A stretch of 64,000 bases of DNA from JACKIC01 sp964543795. GTDB taxonomy: Bacteria > Planctomycetota > UBA1135 > UBA2386. Position 1 is the first letter of the stretch; every line of letters begins with the position of its first letter. A program made the position numbers and the translations under genes. The notes beneath the pieces are model-generated. The model was not told the origin of the DNA. It searched no databases and saw nothing but the letters and a program-made list of their open reading frames with translations. The stretch covers positions 124,001 to 188,000 of the forward strand of contig CAZIZN010000002.1 of NCBI GenBank assembly GCA_964543795.1, given 5' to 3'. Below are positions 25,524-34,107 of the stretch, in pieces.

Positions 25524-27437
25524 ATGCAACCAAGAATGGCCTCGATCCTCGTCCGAAGCGTCGTGCTGGTGGTGGCTCTGTGCGCGGCGTCGGCGCCGCG
25601 CGCGCAGGCGGTGCCCACCGGAATCATGATCGAGACCCTGATCTCGGCGGGCATCGGTCGGCCGATCGACTTCACGTTCTTGCCCGACGGCCGGATCCTG
25701 ATCGCGGATCGAGCGGGACCACTGCGTCTCTATGCGGGTGGTGCACCCGTGCAGGTGGGCTCGGTGCCCAACGTCGACGTGCAAGGAGAGCGTGGACTGC
25801 TGAGCGTCGAGGCCGACCCAGCCTTCGCGCAGAACGGCTACGTCTACGTCTACTACGTCGGTGTGGGCGATCCCTTCCGGCGGATCGAGCGCTTCACCCT
25901 GGTCGGCGACCGCAGCGATCCCAGCAGCACGAACCTCGCCCTGGATCCTGCCAGCCGGCGACTGGTGTTGCCGGTCGGCACCAACAGCACCGATTTCCAC
26001 TGCGGCGGCGCGCTCCGCTTCGGGAGCGACGGAATGCTCTACGCCAGCCTCGGCGACGACGACCGGCGTTGCGAAGCGCAGCGCCTGGATTCGGGCCTGG
26101 GCTGCATCCTCCGGATTGACGTCAGCGGCGTGCCGTCCGGAGGGGGGCTAACCGCTCCAACCCTTTCGCAGCTGAATCCCGGCAACAACCCGTTGAGTGC
26201 CAACACGGATCTCAGCCAGCTCGTCGTCGCAAACGGCCTGCGCAACCCGTTCCGATTCGAAATCGATGTGCTCACCGGCAACCTCTACATCGGCGATGTC
26301 GGTGCAGGAGCGGTCGAAGAGGTCGACGAATACGCGGTGTCGGGGGCCGGGCTGGTCCTGCGAAACTACGGCTGGCCCTGGTTCGAGGGGACCCAGGTGC
26401 ATCCCAATTCGTGTGCGGGTTCGTCGCCCCCCAATCTCCAGCCCCCCTTGTATTCCGGCGATCACGCCGTCGGTTGGACGTGCCTGGTCCAGGGGCCGCG
26501 GTATCGCAACCTCGGACGACCCTACGACCTCGGACCGCAGTACGAGGGCAAGGTCTTCTGCTTCGACTTCTACTTCGGCTGGACGCGGGTGCTCGACGAC
26601 ACGGCGAACTGGTCGGTGATGGCTCCTGTGCCCGGACAGCCGAATCCGTCGGATTGGGCCACGGGACTCGGGTGGACCACCGCCATGCGCCAGGGACCCG
26701 ACGGTGCGATCTACATGACGCGCGACTTCTCGGGTTGGTGGTACAGCGAACTCCAGCGCATTCGTCCGCAGGTGTCCCAGCCGGTCCTGACCGCTGCGGC
26801 AGGTTCCGATCAGCACACGCCGGCCGGCGACCCGTTCCCGCTGCCGCTCGTCGCGCGCATCCTCGGTGGCAACAACCAGCCCGTCGTCGGTGTGCCGGTG
26901 ACGTTCTCGCTCTGGGGTTCGGGTGCCCTGTCGACGACGGCCCCCGTCGTCACCGACGGCAACGGCGAAGCCCGCGTGCAGGTGACTGCTGGTGCCGCCG
27001 GCGGTGCGGTGACGGTCACGGCGAGCTCGCCGGCCGCGCCCAACGCCGCCCGGTTCGAGCTCTTCGGCCGCAAGATGGCCGTGGCGAACACGAGTTCGCT
27101 CGTGGTCGTCAACATCCAGAATCGCTCGAACGCGTCCTCCGGCCAGGTTCCGTTCGTCGTCTTCCTGAGCCTGCCGGGCTCGCCGCCTTGGGCTTCGCCA
27201 TGGGGCACGATGTGTACGAATCCTACGAGTCCGCTGACCATCGCGATCGAGGACGGTCTCGGCGTGTTCGGCGGCGGGAGCCTGTCGGGGCTCGGCAGCA
27301 TGGGCCTGCCCGGGCTCACGCGCGTGTATCAGGTCCCGCCCGGCCTGTTGACCGGGCTCAACCTGCAGTTCCAGGCGATCGGCCTCGATCCCGTCGAGGG
27401 ATTCTTCCGCACGGACTGCGCGCACGCACAGTTCTGA
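25524..27437 (+). CDS. Secreted glucose/sorbosone dehydrogenase-like beta-propeller with Ig-like domain (paralogue 1)
   Basis: The 637-residue product has a signal peptide (to about residue 28), then a GSDH-type six-bladed propeller: FTFLPDGRILIADRAGPL, GERGLLSVEADPAF, HCGGALRFGSDGMLYASLGDD, NGLRNPFRFEIDVLTGNLYIGDVG and NYGWPWFEG. A Big_1-like Ig domain follows (about residues 415-515: PVVGVPVTFSLWGSGALSTT, VTDGNGEARVQVTAG), then a C-terminal domain ending FRTDCAHAQF. The usual HNGG propeller motif reads HCGG here. Such proteins use PQQ in true dehydrogenases, but PQQ binding cannot be confirmed. ATG 25536 is an alternative start. It is a tandem paralogue of the next gene. Confidence 0.8.
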   Translation: MQPRMASILVRSVVLVVALCAASAPRAQAVPTGIMIETLISAGIGRPIDFTFLPDGRILIADRAGPLRLYAGGAPVQVGSVPNVDVQGERGLLSVEADPAFAQNGYVYVYYVGVGDPFRRIERFTLVGDRSDPSSTNLALDPASRRLVLPVGTNSTDFHCGGALRFGSDGMLYASLGDDDRRCEAQRLDSGLGCILRIDVSGVPSGGGLTAPTLSQLNPGNNPLSANTDLSQLVVANGLRNPFRFEIDVLTGNLYIGDVGAGAVEEVDEYAVSGAGLVLRNYGWPWFEGTQVHPNSCAGSSPPNLQPPLYSGDHAVGWTCLVQGPRYRNLGRPYDLGPQYEGKVFCFDFYFGWTRVLDDTANWSVMAPVPGQPNPSDWATGLGWTTAMRQGPDGAIYMTRDFSGWWYSELQRIRPQVSQPVLTAAAGSDQHTPAGDPFPLPLVARILGGNNQPVVGVPVTFSLWGSGALSTTAPVVTDGNGEARVQVTAGAAGGAVTVTASSPAAPNAARFELFGRKMAVANTSSLVVVNIQNRSNASSGQVPFVVFLSLPGSPPWASPWGTMCTNPTSPLTIAIEDGLGVFGGGSLSGLGSMGLPGLTRVYQVPPGLLTGLNLQFQAIGLDPVEGFFRTDCAHAQF

Positions 27438-27536
27438 CGGTCCCGACTTCCTGATCGGTGGCGCGGTCGCCGCCGTTCGCCGCCCTGACGTCTTCGCGCC
27501 CAGCGCTCGCGCCCATCGTCCGCCGTCGCTGCCTCC

Positions 27537-27545
27537 TGCTACACT
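27537..27545 (+). promoter_or_regulatory. Extended -10 element TGCTACACT for paralogue 2
   Basis: TGC plus TACACT lies 53 bp upstream of the ATG at 27599, identical to the element before the XRE regulator. It suggests the second dehydrogenase-like gene is transcribed on its own rather than only by read-through. Confidence 0.42.
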
Positions 27546-27598
27546 CCTCCGCCCGAGTTCGCCGCCGAACCGCACGCCCCACTTCCACCGAGGATTCG

Positions 27599-29503
27599 AT
27601 GACGCGTTCCGTCCCCTTGACTCTCGCTGCCGCAGGCCTTCTGGCCGCCGCCACCGTGGCCCAGAGCGTCCCGTCCGGTTTCGTCGTCGATACGCTGCTG
27701 TCGACCGGGCTGCAGGCGCCGCACGACTTCTGCTTCCTGCCCGACGGCCGCATCCTGATCGCCAACCGCGGCGGCGCGGTGCAGGTCTACGCGGGCGGGA
27801 GCGCCGTCACCGTCGGCACCGTGCCCTCGGTCGAGGTCGGCTCCGAGCGCGGCCTGTTGAGCATCGAGGCAGATCCTGGTTTCGCCACGAACGGCCACAT
27901 CTACGTGTGGTACGCGAGTACGGGGGACTCGTTCCTGCACCTCGATCGCTTCACGTGCACCGGCGACCTCGCCAATCCGACGAGCACCAACCTGTCGTTC
28001 GTCTCGTCGAGCCGACGCGTCGTGCTCGGCGCGATGCCCGACAACGCCTTCAACCACAACGGCGGCTCGGCGCGCTTCGGTCCCGACGGCATGCTCTACC
28101 TCAGCGTCGGTGACGACGCGAGCTCGTGCACCGCACAGTCGACGACCTCCTCCGCCGGTTGTGTGTTGCGCATGGATGTCGGCGCGCTGCCGGCCGGCGG
28201 CAGCACGACGGCGCCGTCCTTCGCTTCGCTCGATCCCGGCAGCAATCCGCTGAGCGCCAATACCGACATCAGCCAGCTCGTGATCGCGCACGGCCTGCGC
28301 AACCCCTACCGCATGGAGATCGACCCGCTGACGGGCAGTCTCTACATCGGCGACGTCGGCCAGAACGCGGTCGAGGAGTACAGCGAGTACGTCTACCCGT
28401 CGGCGGGTTCGCTGCCGCTCGTCAACTTCGGCTGGCCGTGGCGCGAAGGGAACAACTCCTACTCGACGTGCTCGGGCGGGTTGCCGCCGGGTCTCGTCGC
28501 ACCGATCGCCGCGGTCAGCCAGAGCGGCGGCTGGGGCTCGGTCATGGGCGGGCCGCGCTACCGCAACCAGAACGGTGCCCACGATTTCGGCCCCGCCTAC
28601 GAGGGCAACGCGTTCTTCCTCGACTACTTCGCCGGGCAGGTCCGCCGCCTCGTGCAGACCGGCACCACGTGGGGCGCGGCGCCGAGCGTGCCGGGCCAGC
28701 CGAACGCGAACGACTGGGCCACCGGTTTCGTCGCGGTGACGGCGCTGCGGCAGGGGCCGGACGGCGCTCTCTACTTCACGCAGCACCCGGGCACCTACGC
28801 GACGAGCGGCGGCTTCCTGAAGCGCCTGCGGCCGCAGGGACCCGTCAACAGCGTCGTCGCGGTCAGCGGCGCCGGCCAGATCGGGCCGGCGCAGGAGGCG
28901 TTCCCGCAGCCGATCGTCGCGCGGGTGCTGAACCCGCAAGGACAGCCGCTGCCCGGCGGAACGATCAACTTCACGATCTCCGGCGCAGCCGTGCTGTCGA
29001 CGACCAACCCGGTCGTGGCCGACGGCAACGGCCTCGCTTCGACGACGGTGACCGCGACCAACGGCGGCGGCGCGATCACCGTGACGGCGAGCACGCCGAA
29101 CTCGACGACCAACGCGACGTTCGGCCTGTTCGCCCGGAACCTCGTCGTCGCGGGCACCAACACGTTCGTCGTGGTGACGGTGACGAACTCGACCACCGCC
29201 GTGCCGGCGACGGTGCCCTACATCGTCATGGTCTCGCTGCCGGGCGCGCCGGTCTGGAACTCGCCGCTCGGACCGATCTGCACCGACCCATCGAGCCCGC
29301 TGACGATCGTCATCGAGGACGGCACCGGCATCTTCGGCAACGTCAGCCTGTCCGGTACCGGGGGCCTGGGCACCCCGAGCCTCACGAAGATCTACAACCT
29401 GGCGCCGGGTCTGCTGAACGGCCTGCTGCTGCGGTTCCAGGCGATCGGCTTCGACCCGGTCACCGGCATCTTCCGCACCGACTGCGAGTCGCGGCAGTTC
29501 TGA
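27599..29503 (+). CDS. Secreted glucose/sorbosone dehydrogenase-like beta-propeller with Ig-like domain (paralogue 2)
   Basis: The 634-residue product shares its whole layout with the preceding gene: signal peptide (1-22, ending TVAQS), propeller with FCFLPDGRILIANRGGAV, GSERGLLSIEADPGF, HNGGSARFGPDGMLYLSVGDD (H153), HGLRNPYRMEIDPLTGSLYIGDVG and NFGWPWREG, a Big_1-like domain (PLPGGTINFTISGAAVLSTT) and a C-terminal domain ending FRTDCESRQF. Unlike paralogue 1 it keeps the standard HNGG motif. GAGGA about 6 bases upstream supports ATG 27599. Both probably act outside the cytoplasm on sugars, as PQQ-type aldose dehydrogenases or binding proteins. Confidence 0.82.
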   Translation: MTRSVPLTLAAAGLLAAATVAQSVPSGFVVDTLLSTGLQAPHDFCFLPDGRILIANRGGAVQVYAGGSAVTVGTVPSVEVGSERGLLSIEADPGFATNGHIYVWYASTGDSFLHLDRFTCTGDLANPTSTNLSFVSSSRRVVLGAMPDNAFNHNGGSARFGPDGMLYLSVGDDASSCTAQSTTSSAGCVLRMDVGALPAGGSTTAPSFASLDPGSNPLSANTDISQLVIAHGLRNPYRMEIDPLTGSLYIGDVGQNAVEEYSEYVYPSAGSLPLVNFGWPWREGNNSYSTCSGGLPPGLVAPIAAVSQSGGWGSVMGGPRYRNQNGAHDFGPAYEGNAFFLDYFAGQVRRLVQTGTTWGAAPSVPGQPNANDWATGFVAVTALRQGPDGALYFTQHPGTYATSGGFLKRLRPQGPVNSVVAVSGAGQIGPAQEAFPQPIVARVLNPQGQPLPGGTINFTISGAAVLSTTNPVVADGNGLASTTVTATNGGGAITVTASTPNSTTNATFGLFARNLVVAGTNTFVVVTVTNSTTAVPATVPYIVMVSLPGAPVWNSPLGPICTDPSSPLTIVIEDGTGIFGNVSLSGTGGLGTPSLTKIYNLAPGLLNGLLLRFQAIGFDPVTGIFRTDCESRQF

Positions 29504-29601
29504 TCGGGCCGGCGAGCCGCCTCCGTCAGGGACGGGGCCGGCTAGCGGGTCGGCCGGAGCCGCGCGGTGCCCGCCCGGTCGCCGCATGCCGCTGCCGGCT
29601 C

Positions 29602-29630
29602 TTGACCGGGAGCGTGGGGATCCGCACAAT
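29602..29630 (+). promoter_or_regulatory. Promoter TTGACC - 17 bp - CACAAT upstream of glmU
   Basis: TTGACC (29602-29607) and CACAAT (29625-29630) are separated by the ideal 17 bp and lie 42 bp before the glmU ATG. It is the best sigma-70-like promoter in the window and would drive the glmU-prs-rplY-pth run. Confidence 0.5.
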
Positions 29631-29671
29631 CCTCGCCCCCTTTCCCCCGGACCCGCCCTCTCCCGCCCTGC

Positions 29672-31000
29672 ATGTCGCGACCCCTGGCCGTCATCGCCCT
29701 CTGTGCAGGGCTGGGCAAGCGCACCAAGGTGAACACTCCCAAGGTGTTGCTGCCGCTGTGCGGCTGGCCGCTGGCGGTGTCCGCACTGGCGGCGGCGCGC
29801 GGGCTGGGGCCGCAACGAACGGTCGTGGTGGTGCACCACCAGGCCCAGCGCGTGCGTGCAGCGCTCGCCGCGCACGAAGCCGTGACCGGTCCGCTGACGT
29901 TCGTCGACCAGGGTGAGCCGCGCGGCACCGGGCACGCAGTGCAGGCGGCGATGGCGGCACTCGCCGACTTCCGCGGCGACGTGCTCGTGATCTACGGCGA
30001 TTGCCCGCTGATCACGACCGACACGCTGGCGGCCCTGCGCGAGGCGCGTGAGGACGGCCCGTGCTCCCTGCTCACCGCCTTCGTCGACGATCCGACCGGT
30101 CTGGGGCGCATCCTGCGCGACGACGACGACCGTTTCGTCGGGATCCGCGAGCAGCGCGACTGCTCGGCCGAGGAGACGGCGATCGACGAGGTCAATGCCG
30201 GGTTCTACTGCTTCGACGCCGAGCGACTGGCGCCGGCACTCGCGCGGTTGTCGCCGAACAACGCGCAGAACGAACTCTATCTGACCGACGTGATCGCCGA
30301 CTTCGTCGCCGCCGGCGACGAGGTGCCGACGCTCGAGATCGGAGACGCCACCGAGATCCAGGGCGTCAACTCGCTGCGGGATCTCGCCCTGGTGCGCACG
30401 GTGATGCAGGACCGCATCCTGCTCGAGCACCTCGACCGCGGGGTGATCATCACCGACCCGGCGACGACGTTCATCGACCAGGACGTGCGCATCGGCGCCG
30501 ACACGCGGATCCTGCCCTGCAGCGTGATCGGCGCGGGTTGCACGGTCGGCGCCGGCTGCGAGGTCGGGCCGTTCGCGCATCTGCGCGCCGGCACGGTGCT
30601 CGAGGACGGGGCCGAGGTCGGCAACTTCGTCGAGGCCAAGAAGACGCGGCTCGGTGCTGGCGCCAAGGCCAAGCACCTGACCTACCTGGGCGACGCCGTG
30701 ATCGGCGCCAGGAGCAACATCGGCGCGGGCACCATCACCGCGAACTACGACGGCGTGCACAAGCACGAGACGCGCATCGGCGAGCGCGTGTTCGTCGGCA
30801 GCGGCACCGTGATCGTCGCGCCGAGCCAGCTGGGCGACGGCTCGATGACCGGTGCTGGCGCGATCGTCAAGCGCGGTTCGCAGATCGCCGCCGACGAGGT
30901 CTGGGTCGGCGTGCCGGCGCGCTTCCTCAAGCGTCGTCCGGCCGCGGGCGACGGCGGTGGGACGTCGAAGGGCGAGGCAACGAAGAAGGTGTCGTCATGA
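29672..31000 (+). CDS. glmU: Bifunctional GlmU-type UDP-GlcNAc pyrophosphorylase / GlcN-1-P acetyltransferase
   Basis: GlmU acetylates glucosamine 1-phosphate and joins it to UTP, giving UDP-GlcNAc for cell-envelope synthesis. The 442-residue product has the uridyltransferase domain (residues 1 to about 225: LCAGLGKRTKVNTPKVLLPL, QGEPRGTGHAV, YGDCPL, NAGFYCFD) and a left-handed beta-helix with the acetyltransferase motifs NFVEAKKTRLGAGAKAKHLTYLGDA and NIGAGTITANYDG. The first loop, usually AGxGTRM, reads AGLGKRTK, an unusual change at a nucleotide-binding Thr/Met position. The C-terminal tail is Gly/Lys-rich. The stop overlaps prs by 4 nt. Confidence 0.93.
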   Translation: MSRPLAVIALCAGLGKRTKVNTPKVLLPLCGWPLAVSALAAARGLGPQRTVVVVHHQAQRVRAALAAHEAVTGPLTFVDQGEPRGTGHAVQAAMAALADFRGDVLVIYGDCPLITTDTLAALREAREDGPCSLLTAFVDDPTGLGRILRDDDDRFVGIREQRDCSAEETAIDEVNAGFYCFDAERLAPALARLSPNNAQNELYLTDVIADFVAAGDEVPTLEIGDATEIQGVNSLRDLALVRTVMQDRILLEHLDRGVIITDPATTFIDQDVRIGADTRILPCSVIGAGCTVGAGCEVGPFAHLRAGTVLEDGAEVGNFVEAKKTRLGAGAKAKHLTYLGDAVIGARSNIGAGTITANYDGVHKHETRIGERVFVGSGTVIVAPSQLGDGSMTGAGAIVKRGSQIAADEVWVGVPARFLKRRPAAGDGGGTSKGEATKKVSS

Positions 31001-31950
31001 GGATGCGCGGCGAGAGACTCCGTGTGTTCACCGGGACGGCGCACCCGCGCCTGGCCCAGGACATCTGCTCGTTCATGGGGGTGCCGCTCGGTGCGGCGTC
31101 GTTGCAGCGTTTTCCCGACGGCGAGATCAACCTCAAGGTCGAGTGCGACGTGCGCGGCGCCGACGTCTTCGTCGTGCAGCCGACCTGCCCGCCGGTGCAC
31201 GAGCACCTGTTCGAGCTCTTGTCCTTCGCCGACTGTCTGCGCCGCGCCTCCGCCGACCGCATCACGGCGGTGATCCCGTACTTCGGGTATGCGCGCAAGG
31301 ACCGCAAGGACGAGGGGCGCGTGCCGATCAACGCCAAGCTCGTCGCGAATCTGCTCGTGACCTCGGGCTACGACCGCGTCGTCGCCGTCGATCTGCACGC
31401 CGCCCAGATCCAGGGCTTCTTCGACATCCCCGTCGACCACCTCTACGCGCGCCCGGTCATGATCGACCGCGTGCGCCAGCTCGACACCAGCGACGTGATG
31501 GTGGTGTCGCCCGACATCGGCGGCACCAAGCTCGCCCGCGCCTACGCGAAGGACCTCGGCTGCGACCTCGCGATCATCGACAAGCGCCGCATCAGCGGCG
31601 AGCAGACGGTGATCGAGCACGTGATCGGCGACGTGAAGAACCGCGACGTGCTGCTCGTCGACGACATGGTCAGCACCGGTGGATCGATCGTCGATGCGGC
31701 CCGCATCGTCAAGGAGAAGGGCGCGCGCAAGGTGTTCATCATCGCCACGCACGCGGTGCTCGCCGGCAACGCCGTGGAGCGCCTCAACAAGGCGGATGTC
31801 GAGAAGATCCTGTTCTCCGACACCGTGCCGGTCCCCGACAAGAAGATCCAACGCCTCGAGATCTGCTCGATGGCGCAACTGCTCGCGCGTGCGATCGACC
31901 GCATCCATCGCAGCGAGAGCGTCAGCAAGTTGTTCGAGAGCGATCGTTGA
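30997..31950 (+). CDS. prs: Ribose-phosphate pyrophosphokinase
   Basis: The enzyme makes PRPP from ribose 5-phosphate and ATP for nucleotide, His and Trp synthesis. The 317-residue product shows FPDGEINLKVECDVRGADVF, the ATP-site YARKDRKDEGRVPINAKLVANLL, the catalytic flexible loop around DKRRISGEQ, and the PRPP-binding VLLVDDMVSTGGSI (commonly DDMIDTGGT). ATG 30997 overlaps the glmU stop; ATG 31003 is possible. The order glmU-prs-rplY-pth is conserved in many bacteria. Confidence 0.96.
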   Translation: MRMRGERLRVFTGTAHPRLAQDICSFMGVPLGAASLQRFPDGEINLKVECDVRGADVFVVQPTCPPVHEHLFELLSFADCLRRASADRITAVIPYFGYARKDRKDEGRVPINAKLVANLLVTSGYDRVVAVDLHAAQIQGFFDIPVDHLYARPVMIDRVRQLDTSDVMVVSPDIGGTKLARAYAKDLGCDLAIIDKRRISGEQTVIEHVIGDVKNRDVLLVDDMVSTGGSIVDAARIVKEKGARKVFIIATHAVLAGNAVERLNKADVEKILFSDTVPVPDKKIQRLEICSMAQLLARAIDRIHRSESVSKLFESDR

Positions 31951-31993
31951 TCGCCGCCCCCGCAACCCGAGATTCGTCACTGAAGAGGTAGCC

Positions 31994-32608
31994 ATGAAAG
32001 TCGTTCGCATGAAGGCCGAGCGCCGCACCGCGGTGGGCCGCAACCAGCTCAAGAAGCTCCGCAAGGAGGGCTTCATGCCCGCCGTCGTCTACGGCGAGGG
32101 CAAGGAAGCGCTGTCGATCGCGATCTCCGAGTGGGAGCTCGAGCGGCACGTCAAGCAGCACCACAAGGTGTTCAGCCTCGAGGTCGCCGGTAGCACGCAG
32201 TCGGCGTTGCTGCAGGAGATCGCGTGGGAGGCGACGACGGACCGACCGCTGCACGCGGACTTCAAGCGCGTCGATCTCACCAAGCCGATCGAGACCGAGG
32301 TCGAGGTGTCGCTGCTGGGCTATCCGGTCGGCCTCGGCAAGGGCGGCGTGCTGATGAAGGACCACATGGTGATCCGCATCTCCTGCCTGCCGACGTCGAT
32401 TCCGGAGTCGGTCGAGCACGACGTCAGCGGCCTCGACATCGACCAGGCGCTCACCGCCGGCCAGCTCGCGCTGCCGGCCGGGGTGACGCTGGTCACGGCG
32501 CCGCACACGTCGGTCTGCCACGTCGCCAAGGCGGTGGTCGCCGAGGCCGCGCCGGCGGCGCCGGCCGCGGAGGCTGCGCCCGCTGCGGGCGAGAAGCCGG
32601 CATCGTGA
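31994..32608 (+). CDS. rplY: 50S ribosomal protein L25/CTC family
   Basis: L25 binds 5S rRNA in the large ribosomal subunit. The 204-residue product is the longer CTC form: an N-terminal L25 beta-barrel (MKAERRTAVGRNQLKKLRKEGFMPAVVYG) followed by the C-terminal TL5 domain (VSLLGYPVGLGKGGVL, SIPESVEHDVSGLDI) and an Ala/Pro/Glu-rich tail. AGAGGTA at 31984-31990 is a suitable ribosome-binding site. It lies between prs and pth in the standard order. Confidence 0.95.
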   Translation: MKVVRMKAERRTAVGRNQLKKLRKEGFMPAVVYGEGKEALSIAISEWELERHVKQHHKVFSLEVAGSTQSALLQEIAWEATTDRPLHADFKRVDLTKPIETEVEVSLLGYPVGLGKGGVLMKDHMVIRISCLPTSIPESVEHDVSGLDIDQALTAGQLALPAGVTLVTAPHTSVCHVAKAVVAEAAPAAPAAEAAPAAGEKPAS

Positions 32609-32670
32609 GCTGGTGGGGACTTGCCACGCGCCGCCTCGGCGCGTAACGTCCTCGCCCCCTCGACGCCCCC

Positions 32671-33342
32671 ATGGGCTGGCACCGCATCGTGCTGGGCATC
32701 GGCAACCCCGGGCCCGAATACGAGAACACCCGACACAACGTCGGGTTCATGGTGCTGGATCTCCTGGCCAGTCGTCTGGGGCTGGTCTTCGACCGCCTCG
32801 AGCGGCACGCAGCCGACGGCTCGCGCGTCTTCTCGGGCAAGGTCAAGGCCAGGGCTGCGGAAGGTCGCCGGAAGGGACGTTCGTTCCTGCTGGTGAAGCC
32901 GCAGAGCTACGTCAACCTGACCGGTGAGGTCGCCGCGCCGCTGCTGCGTCACGCGGGCCGCCAGCCGGATTCGCTCTTTGTCATCGTCGACGACCTGAAC
33001 CTACCGCTGGGCCGGATGCGTGTCCGGCCGTCGGGGAGCGCAGGGGGCCACAACGGCCTCAAGTCCATCCAGCAGATGCTGGGCACGGACGCGTTTCCCC
33101 GTCTCCGCCTCGGTATCGGGCCTGCTGATGCGAACGACTCCGCAACGGAGCGCGCGCGCAGCGGACCCAAGGGGGTGCACTCGGCCGATTGGGCCGAGTT
33201 CGTCCTGGCTCCCTTCCTCCCGGAGGAACGTGAGGTTCTCGGTCTTGTTCTGGGTCGGGCCGCCGACTGCGCGCAAGCGTGGATCGACGGGGCCGACCTC
33301 CAAAGCCTGATGGGAACCTTCAACAGTCCGACCGCGACCTGA
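32671..33342 (+). CDS. pth: Peptidyl-tRNA hydrolase
   Basis: Pth releases tRNA from prematurely ended peptidyl-tRNAs. The 223-residue product contains the catalytic His motif NPGPEYENTRHNVGF (about residues 12-26), KPQSYVNLTGE and VIVDDLNLPLGRMRVRPSGSAGGHNGLKSI. It is about 30 residues longer than E. coli Pth owing to an Arg/Lys-rich insert near residue 60 (KVKARAAEGRRKGR) and an insert around residue 155 (ATERARSGPKGVHS). The start codon is ATG 32671, 62 bp after rplY. Confidence 0.95.
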   Translation: MGWHRIVLGIGNPGPEYENTRHNVGFMVLDLLASRLGLVFDRLERHAADGSRVFSGKVKARAAEGRRKGRSFLLVKPQSYVNLTGEVAAPLLRHAGRQPDSLFVIVDDLNLPLGRMRVRPSGSAGGHNGLKSIQQMLGTDAFPRLRLGIGPADANDSATERARSGPKGVHSADWAEFVLAPFLPEEREVLGLVLGRAADCAQAWIDGADLQSLMGTFNSPTAT

Positions 33343-33397
33343 GCCTGCGAGCTCGGCGCGACGGCCCAACGCGGGCCATGTGCCCGGGAGATGTAGT

Positions 33398-33838
33398 TTG
33401 CAACGCACCCGAACCTATGAATGCATGTGCCTCCTCGACAATCGGGAGGTGCGAAACGGCTGGCAGTCGCTCAAGGATGCGGTCGCCGGCATGTTCAAGA
33501 AGCACGGCGGCAACGTGCTCAGCGCCCGTCGCTGGGACGAGCGCCGCATCGCCTACCCGATCAAGGGCCAGGCGCGCGGCACCTACCTGCTCGTCTACTT
33601 CTCGGCGGACACGCAGGCCGTCGCCGGCATCCGGCGCGACCTGCAGTTCAACGAGGCCGTGCTGCGCTCGCTGCTGCTCGAGTGCGAAGAGGTGCCGCAG
33701 TCGGCCTACGAGCCGGAGGCCGCGTTCGACGTGAGCGCGATTCCCGCCGACGATGCGGGCCCTGAGGACACGGCGCCGGCCGCGGAGCCGGTGGTCGAAC
33801 CGGTCGCCGAGATCGCCGAGACGGAGAAGGAGGCCTGA
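33398..33838 (+). CDS. rpsF: 30S ribosomal protein S6
   Basis: The product is S6, which pairs with S18 on the small ribosomal subunit platform. TTG 33398 gives the expected N-terminus (MQRTRTYECMCLLDN) and has GGGAG 7 bases upstream; GTG 33380 would add six unconserved residues and lacks such a site. The core is seen in NVLSARRWDERRIAYPIKGQARGTYLLVYF. The last 45 residues form an acidic, Ala/Glu/Pro-rich tail beyond the usual S6 length, a feature seen in several phyla. The rpsR gene follows after 2 bases. Confidence 0.92.
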   Translation: MQRTRTYECMCLLDNREVRNGWQSLKDAVAGMFKKHGGNVLSARRWDERRIAYPIKGQARGTYLLVYFSADTQAVAGIRRDLQFNEAVLRSLLLECEEVPQSAYEPEAAFDVSAIPADDAGPEDTAPAAEPVVEPVAEIAETEKEA

Positions 33839-33840
33839 TC

Positions 33841-34104
33841 ATGAGCACGATGGACAACGACACCCGCGACGGCGGTGCGCCGCGTCGCAAGTTCGGTCGG
33901 TTCGGCGCGCGCCGGCGCGAAGTGCTGCCCGAGGAGCCCCTCGACTACAAGAATACGGCCTACCTGGCGAAGTTCGTCTCCGCCAACGGCCGCATCCAGT
34001 CGCGCAAGCGCACCGGCTTCTCCGGTCAGAACCAGCGCAAGCTCGCGCAGGCGATCAAGCACGCGCGTCTGATCGGCCTCATGCCGTTCGTGGGGAGGCT
34101 CTGA
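33841..34104 (+). CDS. rpsR: 30S ribosomal protein S18
   Basis: The 87-residue product has the S18 core DYKNTAYLAKFVSANGRIQSRKRTGFSGQNQRKLAQAIKHARLIGLMPF. A 33-residue N-terminal extension rich in Arg, Gly and Asp precedes it. It has no CxxC zinc pair, so it is of the zinc-free type. It sits directly between rpsF and rplI; the ssb gene often found between rpsF and rpsR is missing here. Confidence 0.96.
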   Translation: MSTMDNDTRDGGAPRRKFGRFGARRREVLPEEPLDYKNTAYLAKFVSANGRIQSRKRTGFSGQNQRKLAQAIKHARLIGLMPFVGRL

Positions 34105-34107
34105 GCC

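Noticed and set aside
32830..33190. Possible frameshifts in pth because of its extra length
   Set aside because: All family motifs are in one frame and in order; the extra length comes from two in-frame inserts.
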